Source of the DNA: Thinopyrum elongatum | Taxonomy: Eukaryota; Streptophyta; Magnoliopsida; Poales; Poaceae | DNA length: 64,000 nt | Direction of reading: 5' to 3' | Assembly: GCA_011799875.1 (NCBI GenBank) | Contig: CM022299.1 | Coordinates: 351,584,526-351,648,525, forward strand | Part shown: positions 53,401 to 63,834 of the stretch, in pieces | Position numbering within the stretch: the first letter of the stretch is position 1 | How the letters are laid out: every line of letters starts with the position of its first letter | Made by a program: the position numbers and the translations under genes | The notes under the pieces: generated by a model | What the model saw: only the letters and a program-made list of their open reading frames with translations | What the model was told of the DNA's origin: nothing | Databases searched by the model: none

Positions 53401-54039
53401 GTCAAGTTGGGCTCGGATATGCACATCAGGCTTAAGGCTGTCTATACTCTTGTAGAACAACTATATACCGGTGCTCAACGGACCATTGCTGCTACAATTC
53501 ATAAGAAACAGCCGCCCACCCTCATCAAGGAAACATTGGAAAAGTTGTCAGTGCTGCCCCAAAGGATTGAAGAGTTGAAGCGAGCCTCTGCCAAAGCCGG
53601 CGCATTGACTGCTTCAAGCCGGGCAAAGGCGTGGCAAGCAGATCTTGATCCGGAAGACTTGGCCAATGGTTTCCCAAGTGTAAAAGAAGATGTGTCACCC
53701 TTCAGTGCTGATGACTTTGCAGAAATAGCAAGAGCAATGCGTCCATTAGCAACCCGGCTGACTGAAGAGACCAGTCTATCTCAGTACCAGGCGGCTTATG
53801 ATGCCGACAATAAGAAGATGAAGGCGCCGGTTCTTTCAAAGGTGGATCCGATCCCACCGAAGCGTAAGCATACCTTCGCTCCTGACATTGATCCATCCAA
53901 CTTTATTGATGATGAAGCTGTGTTTAGAGCTTTGACCGGTATCAACTGGTCTACGCCTGACTTCCAGCCAATGGATAATCAAGGAGCTGCAGACGAAGAA
54001 GCGCAGGATGACCCGAAGACTACAACCCGCCAAGAATAA
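50451..54039 (+). pseudogene. spliced antisense gene of element C (Transposase_28-like)
   Basis: Five coding exons on the strand opposite to C: 50451-51339, 51418-52025, 52099-52612, 53031-53307 and 53390-54039. All introns (78, 73, 418 and 82 nt) have GT-AG ends and matching phases. Exon 1 starts MVKTVTACNWVVSRVTEEDL. It has one frameshift, probably an extra A in the run 50543-50550, and one stop (50701-50703). The core reads GFSPPGSKFFRDVLHFFKLH, NICNFQVFCEVYLQQ and ELFREFYYLNRQ, as in the plant 'putative gypsy type transposon' family. Lys- and acid-rich middle, coiled-coil exon 4 (heptads from 53031). Function unknown. A TATA box and 5'-UTR intron precede it. Confidence 0.75.
52720..52785. 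repeat. 33-bp tandem duplication in intron 3 of the antisense gene
   Basis: acttcaattagcagtaatca... unit at 52720-52752 repeated at 52753-52785 with one difference. Confidence 0.9.
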
Positions 54040-55222
54040 AAATCTGAATTCATAAGCCGGTGCTAGTCATAGCGTTCTGACGCTACATATCAAAAACACT
54101 TGTCCTTTTGGGCCTTCAGATGCCTTGTAATAGGCTAGTTTAAACAATTCCGCTCTGTCACTCCATCGTGCGTGTTTTATTCGCATAACACTGTTGATCC
54201 ATCATTTAAAGATCTGCCACTTATGCTTCTTAGTACCATCAATGATGCAAGGCAGTTTAATCATTTGTTCCTGCACATAAACAGATAACAAGTGCCCTGG
54301 CGGTTTACCCCAGGGCGGGTGACAACACCCCTTTATAAAAACCACTGATGACTAAATAGTTCATGATCAGGGCCGGCTTATCAAAACCTCATATAATAAG
54401 AAAATAAACATCATACCTATGATGTTTAGGCATACTGCTGGCTTATCATGCCAGCAAGGGTAACAGCCCAGATAGAACACAACGCCCTGTACAATTTTAT
54501 TCATACTGCGGGCTTATCATGCCATATGCAGTAAGGGGTAATATCCCAGAACTTAAAGCACAATACTCAAGCAGATAATCATCATATACTGGCGACTTGA
54601 AGTCCAAAGCCAGACCGGGTTAATAAACTCTGGATAAGCTCATACATAAACCATAAGGCAACATAGCCCTCATCGGTTTGCAACCATGTATTAACATATC
54701 ACAAGAGATGAACCTCAAAAAATGTTCAAAATCAAATATAAATTAAAAACCAAGGCTTTCATAGGCTGCCAAGCCTCAAAGTCAAGTGTTGTTCAAGGGC
54801 CGCACAGCCGCTGAGTTAAACCTTCATTCAAACCTTGTAAGCCGGGCCTCACATGACCAATCGCCGTTTTAACCTTGACAAGTTCAGGGTCTATAAGATT
54901 GACTGTCAAGAGTACGGCGAGTCATTCCAGGATTACCTGGGCGGAGTGGCAGACTTACAAAGGCAGGATAACCCGGATTTTTTGGTGAATACACCTGGCG
55001 TCCAAGCCTATTACAAGGGTCAATCAAAGCTCTGTCCATTAACAAAGAGCCCCCAAGTAATATTTCATTCCAGGCGTATAAGCCGGATCAGCTGGGTAGT
55101 CATAGCTATGCTCAATGAGCAGGAAGCCCCCAAGTGATTAGATGAAGTAATAATAGACTCATATTCTTAGAAGTGAAACGATAGAGGCCCTGAATTCAGG
55201 GATGCCGGCTTTATTATATTTA
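54040..55222. other. spacer between the antisense gene and pol of element C
   Basis: Should contain the 3' UTR of the antisense gene and the 3' UTR of pol, facing each other. Rich in ccggctta / taagccgg motifs and in variants of ggcttatcatgcc (54430-54530). No domain seen in the 94-codon ORF at 54853-55137. Confidence 0.5.
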
Positions 55223-58200
55223 TCATAATATATACATTGACAAGGTATGTACATCACAAGAGCCGGTGGCTCGGGTGTAATAAGGCCGAAGATGAGCAAT
55301 ATTCCACGGCCGGCGGGTTTCCTCCTCCGACGTGCGTGAGTCCTTGTGGTCTCGAACATCGATAAGGTAGTATGACCCGTTGTTCAGATTTTTGTTGACC
55401 ACAAAGGGTCCTTCCCAAGGTGGGGATAGTTTGTGCATATCAGTTTGATCCTGGATAAGCTGGAGCACCAAATCGCCTTCTTGAAAGGTCCTGGTTTTAA
55501 CCCGGCGGCTATGATAACGGCGCAGATCTTGCTGGTAAATCGCCGAACGAGCCGCCGCCAGGTCACGCTCCTCATCCAACAGGTCAATAGCATCCTGACG
55601 TGCTTTTTCATTATCAGCTTCAACATAAGCCGCCACACGGGGTGAGTCGTGACGGATGTCACTAGGGAGAACCACCTCTGCTCCGTAAACCATGAAGAAA
55701 GGCGTGTAACCTGTAGATCTATTGGGGGTGGTATTGCTGCTCCATAATACTGAGGATAATTCCTCCACCCAACAGCCCGGTGTCCTCTGCAAAGGGACCA
55801 TAAGCCGGGGTCTGATACCTCTCAAGATTTCTTGATTGGCTCTTTCAGCTTGACCGTTAGACTGGGGGTGAGCCACTGATGACACATCAAGCCGGATATG
55901 CTCTTGTTGATAGAACTCTTTCATTGCACCCTTAGATAGATTAGTACCATTATCAGTAATGATACTATGAGGGTATCCAAAACGAAAGATCACCATCTTG
56001 ATGAATTGAACCGCCGTTGCTGCATCACATTTGCTGACCGGCTCAGCTTGAACCCACTTTGTAAACTTGTCAACAGCTACCAGAAGATGAGTCTTTTTGT
56101 CCTTGGACCTTTTAAAAGGCCCAATCATATCCAGCCCCCAGACTGCAAATGCCCAAGTAATTGGAATCATCCTCAATTCTTGAGCCGGCACATGAGCTCG
56201 TCTTGAAAACTTCTGACAGCCATCACATTTACTGACCTGACCTTCCGCATCAGCATGAGCCGTCAGCCAATAAAACCCGTGACAAAAAGCTTTAGCAACC
56301 AGAGATTTAGAGCCGGCATGATGACCGCAATCTCCTTCATGAATCTCCCTTAAAATTTCACGGCCCTCCTCAGGAGAAACGCATCGTTGAAACACCCCTG
56401 TAACACTGCATCTATGTAACTCCCCATTGACAATAGTCATTGACTTAGACCTCCGGGTTATTTGCCTGGCCAAGGTTTCATCCTCAGGTAACTCACCCCA
56501 GGTCATATAAGCCCAATATGGAACAGTCCAATCAGGAATAACATGGAGAGCTGCCACCAACTGTGCTTCCGGGTCAGGGACTGCAAGATCTTCCTCCGTA
56601 GGCAATTTAACTGATGGATTATGCAAAACATCGAGGAAAATATTAGGGGGTACCGGCTTACGCTGAGACCCCAGCCGGCTCAAAGCATCAGCAGCTTCAT
56701 TTTTCCTACGATCAACATGCTCCACTTGATAACCCTTGAAATGACCAGTAATAGTATCAACCTCTTGGCGATAAGCCGCCATGAGTGGATCCTTTGAATC
56801 CCAAGTTCCTGACACCTGCTGAGCCACCAAGTCTGAGTCGCCAAAACACCTCACCCGGCTTAAATTCATCTCTTTAGCCATCCGAAGACCATGGAGTAAG
56901 GCTTCATACTCAGCTGCATTGTTAGTACAAGGGAACATCAACCTTAAAACATAACAAAATTTATCACCTCGCGGGGAAGTCAATATAACTCCAGCCCCCG
57001 AGCCTTCCAACTGCCTGGACCCATCAAAATGAATAGTCCAATATGTATTGTCCGGCTTATCCTCAGGCATCTGCAGCTCTGTCCAGTCATTGATGAAATC
57101 CATAAGTGCTTGAGACTTTATAGCCGTCCGAGGCATATACTTCAAGCCATGGGGTCCAAGCTCAATAGCCCACTTAGCTATCCTGCTCGTGGCTTCTCTG
57201 TTTTGAATAATATCCCCCAAGGGAGCAGAACTAACCACAGTGATGGGATGACCGAGGAAATATTGCTTCAACATGCGGCTAGCCATGAACACGCCGTAAA
57301 CCAATTTCTGCCAATGTGGGTATCTCTGCTTGGATTCAATGAGCACCTCACTGACATAATAAACCGGCCTTTGAGTCGTATACTCCTTGCCTGACTCTTT
57401 CCTTTCAACCACAATTGCCACACTGACATCTCTATTGTTTGCAGCCACATATAAAAGCAAGGGCTCCTTCTCAATAGGAGCTGCAAGAATCGGCGGCTCA
57501 GCCAGCTGTTTCTTAAGCAACTCAAACGCCTCATTGGCAGCATCACTCCAGACAAAGTTATCTGTCTTCTTCATCATTTGATACAAAGGGATAGCCTTTT
57601 CTCCCAGCCGGCTTATAAACCGGCTCAAAGCTGCAATCCGACCTGCCAACCGCTGGACGTCACTGATACATGTCGGCTTAGCCAAGGAAGTGATAGCCTT
57701 GATTTTCTCCGGGTTAGCTTCAATGCCTCTCTCAGAAACCAGGAAACCCAATAGTTTGCCTGCTGGCACGCCGAAGACGCACTTGGCCGGGTTAAGCATC
57801 ATTTTATAGACCCGGAGATTGTCAAAGGTTTCTTTCAAATCATCTATCAAAGTCTCTTTCTTCCTGGATTTCACAACAATATCATCCACATAGGCGTGAA
57901 CATTGCGTCCAATCTGGTCATGGAGGCAATTCTGAACGCACCGTTGGTAAGTCGTCTGGGCGCTCTTGAGCCCAAAGGGCATAGACACATAGCAGAAGGC
58001 TCCAAAGGGAGTGATGAAAGATGTCTTCTCCTGGTCCTTAACTGCCATTTTAATCTGATGATAACCAGAGTAAGCATCCAAAAAGCTCAAACGCTCACAA
58101 CCCGCCGTAGCATCAATAATCTGATTAATACGAGGGAGAGCAAAAGGGTCAGCCGGACAGGCCTTATTAAGGTTTGTATAATCCACACACATACGCCAAG

Positions 58201-58291
58201 TGCCGTTTTTCTTAAGCACCAGCACCGGGTTAGCTAACCACTCAGGATGAAAAACCTCAATGATGAATCCAGCGGCCAAGAGCCGGGCCAC
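55223..58291 (-). CDS. pol: pol core of element C: RT, RNase H, second RNase H, integrase
   Basis: A 1022-codon frame without breaks. RT (about 1-180) has HPEWLANPVLVLKKNGTWR, LDAYSGYHQI (71-80), MPFGLKSAQTTY and YVDD (134-137). A gypsy RNase H (about 265-380) follows, then a second RNase H starting WTIHFDGSRQLEGSGAGV with NNAAEYEALL, GDSDLVAQQV and EAADALSRLG. Integrase has HHCC zinc (GDCGHHAGSK and CDGCQKF) and acidic residues in VWGLDMIGPF, IITDNGTN and NGQAERANQE. The dual RNase H marks the Tat lineage. The frame extends upstream to the protease but meets a TAA at 58352-58354. This core could still be active if supplied as part of a polyprotein, but it has no own start signal. Confidence 0.92.
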   Translation of the reverse strand: MARLLAAGFIIEVFHPEWLANPVLVLKKNGTWRMCVDYTNLNKACPADPFALPRINQIIDATAGCERLSFLDAYSGYHQIKMAVKDQEKTSFITPFGAFCYVSMPFGLKSAQTTYQRCVQNCLHDQIGRNVHAYVDDIVVKSRKKETLIDDLKETFDNLRVYKMMLNPAKCVFGVPAGKLLGFLVSERGIEANPEKIKAITSLAKPTCISDVQRLAGRIAALSRFISRLGEKAIPLYQMMKKTDNFVWSDAANEAFELLKKQLAEPPILAAPIEKEPLLLYVAANNRDVSVAIVVERKESGKEYTTQRPVYYVSEVLIESKQRYPHWQKLVYGVFMASRMLKQYFLGHPITVVSSAPLGDIIQNREATSRIAKWAIELGPHGLKYMPRTAIKSQALMDFINDWTELQMPEDKPDNTYWTIHFDGSRQLEGSGAGVILTSPRGDKFCYVLRLMFPCTNNAAEYEALLHGLRMAKEMNLSRVRCFGDSDLVAQQVSGTWDSKDPLMAAYRQEVDTITGHFKGYQVEHVDRRKNEAADALSRLGSQRKPVPPNIFLDVLHNPSVKLPTEEDLAVPDPEAQLVAALHVIPDWTVPYWAYMTWGELPEDETLARQITRRSKSMTIVNGELHRCSVTGVFQRCVSPEEGREILREIHEGDCGHHAGSKSLVAKAFCHGFYWLTAHADAEGQVSKCDGCQKFSRRAHVPAQELRMIPITWAFAVWGLDMIGPFKRSKDKKTHLLVAVDKFTKWVQAEPVSKCDAATAVQFIKMVIFRFGYPHSIITDNGTNLSKGAMKEFYQQEHIRLDVSSVAHPQSNGQAERANQEILRGIRPRLMVPLQRTPGCWVEELSSVLWSSNTTPNRSTGYTPFFMVYGAEVVLPSDIRHDSPRVAAYVEADNEKARQDAIDLLDEERDLAAARSAIYQQDLRRYHSRRVKTRTFQEGDLVLQLIQDQTDMHKLSPPWEGPFVVNKNLNNGSYYLIDVRDHKDSRTSEEETRRPWNIAHLRPYYTRATGSCDVHTLSMYIL

Positions 58292-58507
58292 TTCTTCACC
58301 AATTGCCTTGCGCCTCTCTTCATTGAAACGACGAAGAAACTGCTTGACCGGTTAAAATCTTGGATCAACATTAAGAGTTTGCTCAGCGAGTTCCCTCAGT
58401 ACACCTGGCATGTCAGAAGGTTTCCATGCGAAGATGTCCTGGTTCTCATGAATGAACTCGATGAGCGCGCTTTCCTATTTCGGATCCATATTGGCACTTA
58501 TACTGAA

Positions 58508-59566
58508 CTATTTGGATGAGTCACCAGGAACAAAATCGACCAACTTAGTGTCATCTGCCGACTTAAATTTCAACAGGGGGTCATTCTCTGTAGTTGGCTT
58601 CTTCAAAGGTGTCATATCCGCTGGGTCAACATTATCTTTATAAAACTTCAACTCCTCGGTGGCACAGGCCGACTCAGCATACGCAGCATCACCCTCTTCA
58701 CAATCCAGAGCAATCTTCCTATCACCGTGCACCGTGATGGTGCCCTTATGACCCGGCATTTTAAGCTGTAAATAAACATAACAAGGCCGTGCCATGAACT
58801 TGGTGTAAGCCGGCCGCCCGAACAAGGCGTGATACGAGCTTTTGATCTTGACCACCTCAAAGGTTAATTTCTCAACTATGAAATCACGGTCATCTCCAAA
58901 GGCTACCTCTAGGGTTATCTTACCCACTAGATATGCCGACTTACCAGGCACCACCCCATGGAAAACAGTAGAAGACGTCTTAAGATCTTTGTCAGACAAA
59001 TTCATGCGACGAAAAGTATCATAATAAAGGATATTGATACTACTGCCCCCATCCATGAGTACTTTTGTAAGCTTATATCCTCCTACCTGAGGAGCCACCA
59101 CCAATGCCAACTGACCTGGATTATCAACCCGGGGCGGGTGATCCTCACGACTCCATACGATGGTCTGCTCAGACCACCTCAAATAACGAGGTACCGCCGG
59201 CTCAACCGAGTTTATTGCCCTTTTATGGAGCTTCTGATCCCGCTTACATAAACTCATGGTGAAAACGTGGTATTGTCCACTATTCAACTGCTTCGGGTTA
59301 CTTTGATAACCAGACTGCTGCTGCTGATTCCCTTGACCTGATTGCTGATTAAAGCCACCTTGATTGCCTTGGCCCTGGAAGCCAGAGTTTGAACCGCCAC
59401 CACCAAAGCTAGGTCCATGAGAGCCGGGTCCTAAACCGCCATTCGGGCCATGATTGTTCTGGAAAAAATTGGAATTCCTATATTCCTTCATGATGAAGCA
59501 ATCCTTCCACAGATGAGTGGTCGGCTTCTCGTGTGTACTATGCTTTGGACAAGGCTGATTCATCAT
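58508..59566 (-). pseudogene. gag-pro: gag 3' end and protease of element C
   Basis: Same frame as gag upstream and pol downstream. Begins with a zinc motif CPKHSTHEKPTTHLWKDC (C-x2-H...H-x4-C), a Gly/Asn/Gln-rich tract (about residues 30-95), then the protease: YKLTKVLMDGGSSINILY (D-G-G-S active site), FGDDRDFIVEKLTFEVV and ALFGRPAYTKFMARPCY. It ends at a TAG (58508-58510) before VDFVPGDSSK continues to RT. The active site looks intact. Confidence 0.85.
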
Positions 59567-59632
59567 TGCCTCAAGGTTAAATTTTTGCCCCCCAAACCAG
59601 GTCGGCTTTCCCTTGCGACACTGATTATTATT

Positions 59633-61614
59633 CTACGTATTGGTGTTAGCCACAAAGTCTAAGTTAGCATCAGCCTTGCGCTTACCATTACCGCCTTGAC
59701 CTGCTGGGTTATGTTGCTGCCCTTTCGTACTGCTGCTTCTTTTTCCCTTACCTGGCTTCTCATCATCAGACTCGGGGTCCTTGGTACTATCAGAGTCGGC
59801 ATACTTGACGAGAGCCGCCATGAGCTCCCCCATGTCGTTGCAGTGGCGCTTAAGCCGCCCTAGCTTCTGCTTAAGGGGAAGGAAACAACAATTCTTCTCC
59901 AACATCAGGACTGCTGAACCGGCGTTGATACTGTCCGACGAGTGTATAATAGCTAAGATCCGGCGCACCCAATGTGTTGTTGACTCGCCTTCACCTTGGA
60001 CACAAGAATCCAAATCCAGGATTGACATAGGTTGCTTGCATGTGTCTTTAAAATTTTGTATGAAACGAGTTTTCAACTCTGCCCATGATCTAATGGAGTT
60101 AGCAGAGAGCCCCTTCAACCAAGTACGAGCTGGCCCATCCAACATCATGGTGAAATACTTAGCACATGCAGCATCACTAACATCCAGCATCTCCATGGCC
60201 ATCTCATAGCTCTCAATCCAAGCCTCAGGGGGCTGATCCGCTGCATAATTAGGCACCTTACGAGGGCCCTTGAAATCCTTAAGCAAACGCTCATTGCGTA
60301 GAGCTGGCACTAAACATGGCACACCCAAAGTTCTGGAGGTCACTCCTGCCTCCACCGATGCAGATGGATAAACCGGCGACTGTTGTTGAACCGCCAGCTG
60401 AGCCGCCAGCTCAGCCTCTCGACGTGCTCTGCCCTGATCCACCAAGGTCTGAGTATCACCACCACCGCGCGCCGGATTATGCCCACGAGGCTGGTTATGG
60501 CGCTGTTCACTGCTTGAAACCGCTGTTGACTCAATACATCGGCTATAACTCTGGCTTGGCCGAGGGGTTGAGTGAATCCTTTCGCGACTATACGAATAAG
60601 CCGCCTGCTGATCCAACGCCGTCTGAAGAAGCTCTCTAACCCTCCGTGTCTCTATCGCAGTTGGAGACTCGCCCTCAACTGGCAAGGCCGCCAATCGCGT
60701 TGCCGCAGCAATCATATTATCCAAAGGGTTAGAATAATGACCCGGAGGTGTCGGAACATGCTGAGGCGGGGTATTATTCAAATGAGGCGGGTCCATCGCG
60801 CGCGGCTGAACCGGCGCTCCGGTCACAGGTGCTTCGACCGCCCGGTTCACCGCCGGCGGGTCACTGGTTCCTGCTCCAGGCATGTTGAAGAGGTTCCTTG
60901 CCTCAAAACCGGGGGTACTCGACTCTGGTGCCCCCTCCTCATGATCTCATTTGAAGCGTTCTGATCCAATGTGAGCCGGAAGGAGTCTGCCTGAATCCGT
61001 TGTGCCTGGGCGTCCAAAGCAGCCCGCTCCGCGGCCATCCTAGCGTTTTCAGCCGCCAGTTCCTCCTTGGCTTGGGCGATCTCATCTCGAGCCGGTGGGC
61101 GCGTAGAATCGCTAGCACCAGCCGCCGCCGCAGTCGTTGAACTGGAGGTTATAGCCACGGCGGTTGTCGAACCAAGAGCCGGCTGTGTACCGGCCATGAA
61201 AATCGCGACCCTGTTCGGCGGCTCATAGGGGTCCGGAATACTGTCACCATCGGAACAGCCCCCAAGCCGACCGTCTTGCAGTTGATACATTGAGTTGGTC
61301 TCGCCGGTTGACGACTCACCATCAGAGTAGATGGCCGTCTCACCACCAGATACAGATCCTTCCTCCAATTCTGCCCCATGGATAAATCCAACGAAGGCGC
61401 GCTTCACGGTGGGTTGAACACGGGCGGGTTGTGCACGCTGAGCCATCTCGATGACGTCGGTGCAGGTGTCCGGCTCAGGGCCCGATTTGCCGATCTTGCC
61501 GATGAAGACGTAGATTCCGCCGAAGGGGACCCGGTACCCGTACTCAATTGAGCCGGCCTCGGGGCTCCAGCCTGCATCATCGATGTAGAGCTTGCCGCGA
61601 CGACTCCTGGTCAT
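59633..61614 (-). pseudogene. gag: gag of element C
   Basis: N-terminal part runs in one frame from MTRSRRGKLYIDDAGW (61614) to 60847, rich in Ala/Ser and with a coiled-coil-like AKEELAAENARMAAERAALD. A second candidate start is MAGTQPALGSTTAV at 61197. A frameshift near 60915 moves the frame, which then holds MPGAGTSDPPAVNR and the gag core: WIESYEMAMEMLDVSDAACA, GPARTWLKGLSANSIRSWAEL and RFIQNFKDTC. A TAG at 59633-59635 ends it before the zinc motif. The open frame extends upstream through the PBS into the LTR, so the true start is uncertain. Confidence 0.8.
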
Positions 61615-61682
61615 CCGGCCCACAGCGTATCCCTTAAGCCCTGCAAAGCTGCCCTTCAAGAACTCGAAACCACCGTGCGCCA

Positions 61683-61700
61683 GCCCCACGGTGGGCGCCA
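61683..61700 (-). other. primer-binding site of element C
   Basis: TGGCGCCCACCGTGGGGC on the minus strand, 2 nt downstream of the LTR. The TGGCGCC start is shared with tRNA-Asp-like PBS of plant gypsy elements; which tRNA is used cannot be settled by eye. Confidence 0.7.
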
Positions 61701-61702
61701 AC

Positions 61703-62231
61703 TGTCGTGGAATTGTCACGGCAGATGTCCTAGTATGAGGACTTAGGTGTGGAGCCATCGCGATGAGGTTAGCTTGAAGGGGTTAAAACGGGACAAGGGA
61801 CACAGAGTTTACCCAGGTTCGGCCCCTCTCAACGAGGTAAAGGCCTACTCCTGCTTTAGGTTGTATTTCTTGGGTTTCGATTACAAGGGAGCGAATACGC
61901 TTGACCTAGTTCTCGACTCATTGTTTCTTGCCCTAACCCGCCACCGGGTCACCCCTTTATATACACAGGCTGATGCCCGGCGGCTTACAGTGTCCCGGCC
62001 GGCTCATACACAACATGTGCGGCTCGGTGACAGAACTACACTTTCCTTAATGTATAAGTTAAACATATGGCGATTTACGCCCGCGGGCCTCAAGTCTCCT
62101 CCGGGTCTTGGGCCTTCAGTAAGCTTGCTTCATGAACCGCCATCTCTTCTTGGGCCTCTTCATTATGAACCGCCAGTGGCATGACCCGGTCCCTCCTGGG
62201 CGGGTCATACCCAATAGTTATATCCCCAACA
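61703..62231 (-). repeat. 5' LTR of element C
   Basis: 529 bp, partner of 48918-49446. The TSD ACCCC follows at 62232-62236. U5 hairpin at 61808-61841. Confidence 0.93.
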
Positions 62232-62236
62232 ACCCC

Positions 62237-63834
62237 CTTAGGGCGACGTCTCTACCACGCCAAGTGGCGGCGCCGTGCCGAGGCCGGTCGCAGAATGCCC
62301 CGCTCACTCCCCGGGCGCGACGAAAGCCGCGCCCAGGAAGAGCGGGGGTGGCCCAGCCTCGGTCCGGAAGAGGGCGTACATCGACCCCGACGAGTAAGTA
62401 CCTTACCTTGTTTATGTTTAGCATACATTTGCGCCGTGCTCACATCGCTCCCGCCCTGATGACCATTGTGGGCATCGTGGTGAAGAAGAGGAAGGAAGGA
62501 GACCGGACTCTGGAGGCGCCTCCTCTTGCTGCATCTGCAACGGCTCTGGCATAGGCGGGGGAGGCCGTCCCCCATCTCCTCGTGGTGGAGCAAGCCCCTC
62601 AGGACGCGGTGTTGCCGCCTCGGGAGGAGTCAGTCCCTGCGGGCCAGCAGGCCGCGGAGCTGTCTGCACCTGTTGTGCCCGGGTAAGGTTTTGAGCCCCG
62701 GCAACCCAAGTCGACCTCGTCAGCCCCTCCGGAGCTATGGAGCACCCCACTGCGCTCAGGCCACCTTCTCCCCCAACCCTTGCGCTTGCAAACTGCGGCC
62801 CCTTGGTCAGGCCTGGGGCCCTGGACGAGGCCTACGTTGCGCTTGGTTGTCTCCGGGCGGACCTTCAAGATGTCGATAGATGCTTTGTGAGGGAGCACCT
62901 GGGGCTTATCTCGGGGTGGGCCCAGGCCAACTCCACCATTGAGAAGGCCTGGAGCCGGGCTGAAGCCGCCAACGCCGAGAGCAGGAAGGAGGCCGTCGAT
63001 GCCAGGGCATCTCGCGACACGGCGCAGGCTGAGGCTGCATCCACCGTGAAGCGCTGCAGGGAGGTGAAGGAGAGCTTGAAGGCCCTTCAGGAGGAGCAAG
63101 CTGCGGCTACGTCACGGCTCCACCAACAGGAGGAGGGCCTCAAGGCCCATGAGGCGAAGCTCACCGACCAAGACGCCAAGCTAGCCCAGGTGGCCACCGA
63201 CCAGGCGAAGGAGCGCGACCTCCTGGCCAAACTGAAGGCGGAGGCGGATGAGGCCCAGGCGTCCCATGCGCGGCATGTCTCCGAAGCAACAGCCCAGCTG
63301 GAGGCCAGGGGGAAGGTCCTTGTCGTCGCCGAGCAGAAGGCGGCCACAGACCTTGAGACCTTCCTTGCCCTCGAGCTCGGGTCCCGTGAGGCATTTCGTT
63401 CCATCTGCGGGGGAGGATACGAAGAGCTGTTGGCGACCCATGAAAACAGCCTTGCAGGGCTCCTCCCCAAGCTTGCCAAAGTGCTCAAGGGTGCCGCCGC
63501 TATGGTGGACTCCTTCCTGGAGGTGGAGTGTCGCTCGCTGTTCACCACGGCCGCGACGCGCGTCTTCAGCCATCTCTACCTCCAGGAACCAAGCTTTGAC
63601 CTCGGTGCTCTGATCCACTTGGTAGCTCCTGAGTCCCGCGCCGCTGCTACGGAGGCCGTGAAGGATCACGTAGACGCCCTGCTCAAGAAGTTCCTCCGCA
63701 TCCCCGACCCTAAGGCTCCAGCAGCGGAGGTTGGGGGTGGCGGTGACGACGGCGGCAGCGACGTTAACGACGGGCTTCCAGCGACCAGGGCAAGCGGTGT
63801 CGATGGCCAAGGCGTTGGTGGCGCTTCCTCCTAA
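62237..63834 (+). pseudogene. antisense gene of element D, part 2
   Basis: Continuation of 47699-48917 after removal of C and one TSD copy. The phase is kept, but a TAG (62239-62241) comes at once. The frame then reads GDVSTTPSGGAVPRPVA ... PASVRKRAYIDPDE up to a donor at 62394 (GTAAGT). Further exons follow, with borders uncertain between 62425 and 62720 and a second donor near 62680. The last one, from about 62737 to the TAA at 63832-63834, encodes about 365 residues. They form a long coiled coil (about residues 65-225, Ala/Glu/Lys heptads), a globular part (FRSICGGGYEELLATHENSL, FSHLYLQEPSFDLGAL) and a Gly/Asp-rich end. The coiled coil matches the plan of exon 4 in the antisense gene of C. 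Confidence 0.65.

Larger units (their letters stand above)
48918..62231 (-). mobile_element. Element C: complete Tat-lineage gypsy with spliced antisense gene
   Basis: 13.3-kb element on the minus strand, TSD ACCCC at 48913-48917 and 62232-62236. Both LTRs are 529 bp (48918-49446 and 61703-62231) with about 17 differences by hand count (3.2%). Order along the minus strand: LTR, PBS (61700-61683), gag, protease, RT-RNase H-second RNase H-integrase (58291-55223), about 1.2 kb spacer, antisense gene (+ strand 50451-54039), purine edge, LTR. The pol core is open for 1022 codons. Gag and the protease junction have a frameshift and three stops. Confidence 0.93.

Noticed and set aside
54853..55137. 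94-codon ORF as an extra exon of the antisense gene
   Set aside because: It lies beyond the TAA at 54039, has no splice link that I can find and no domain.
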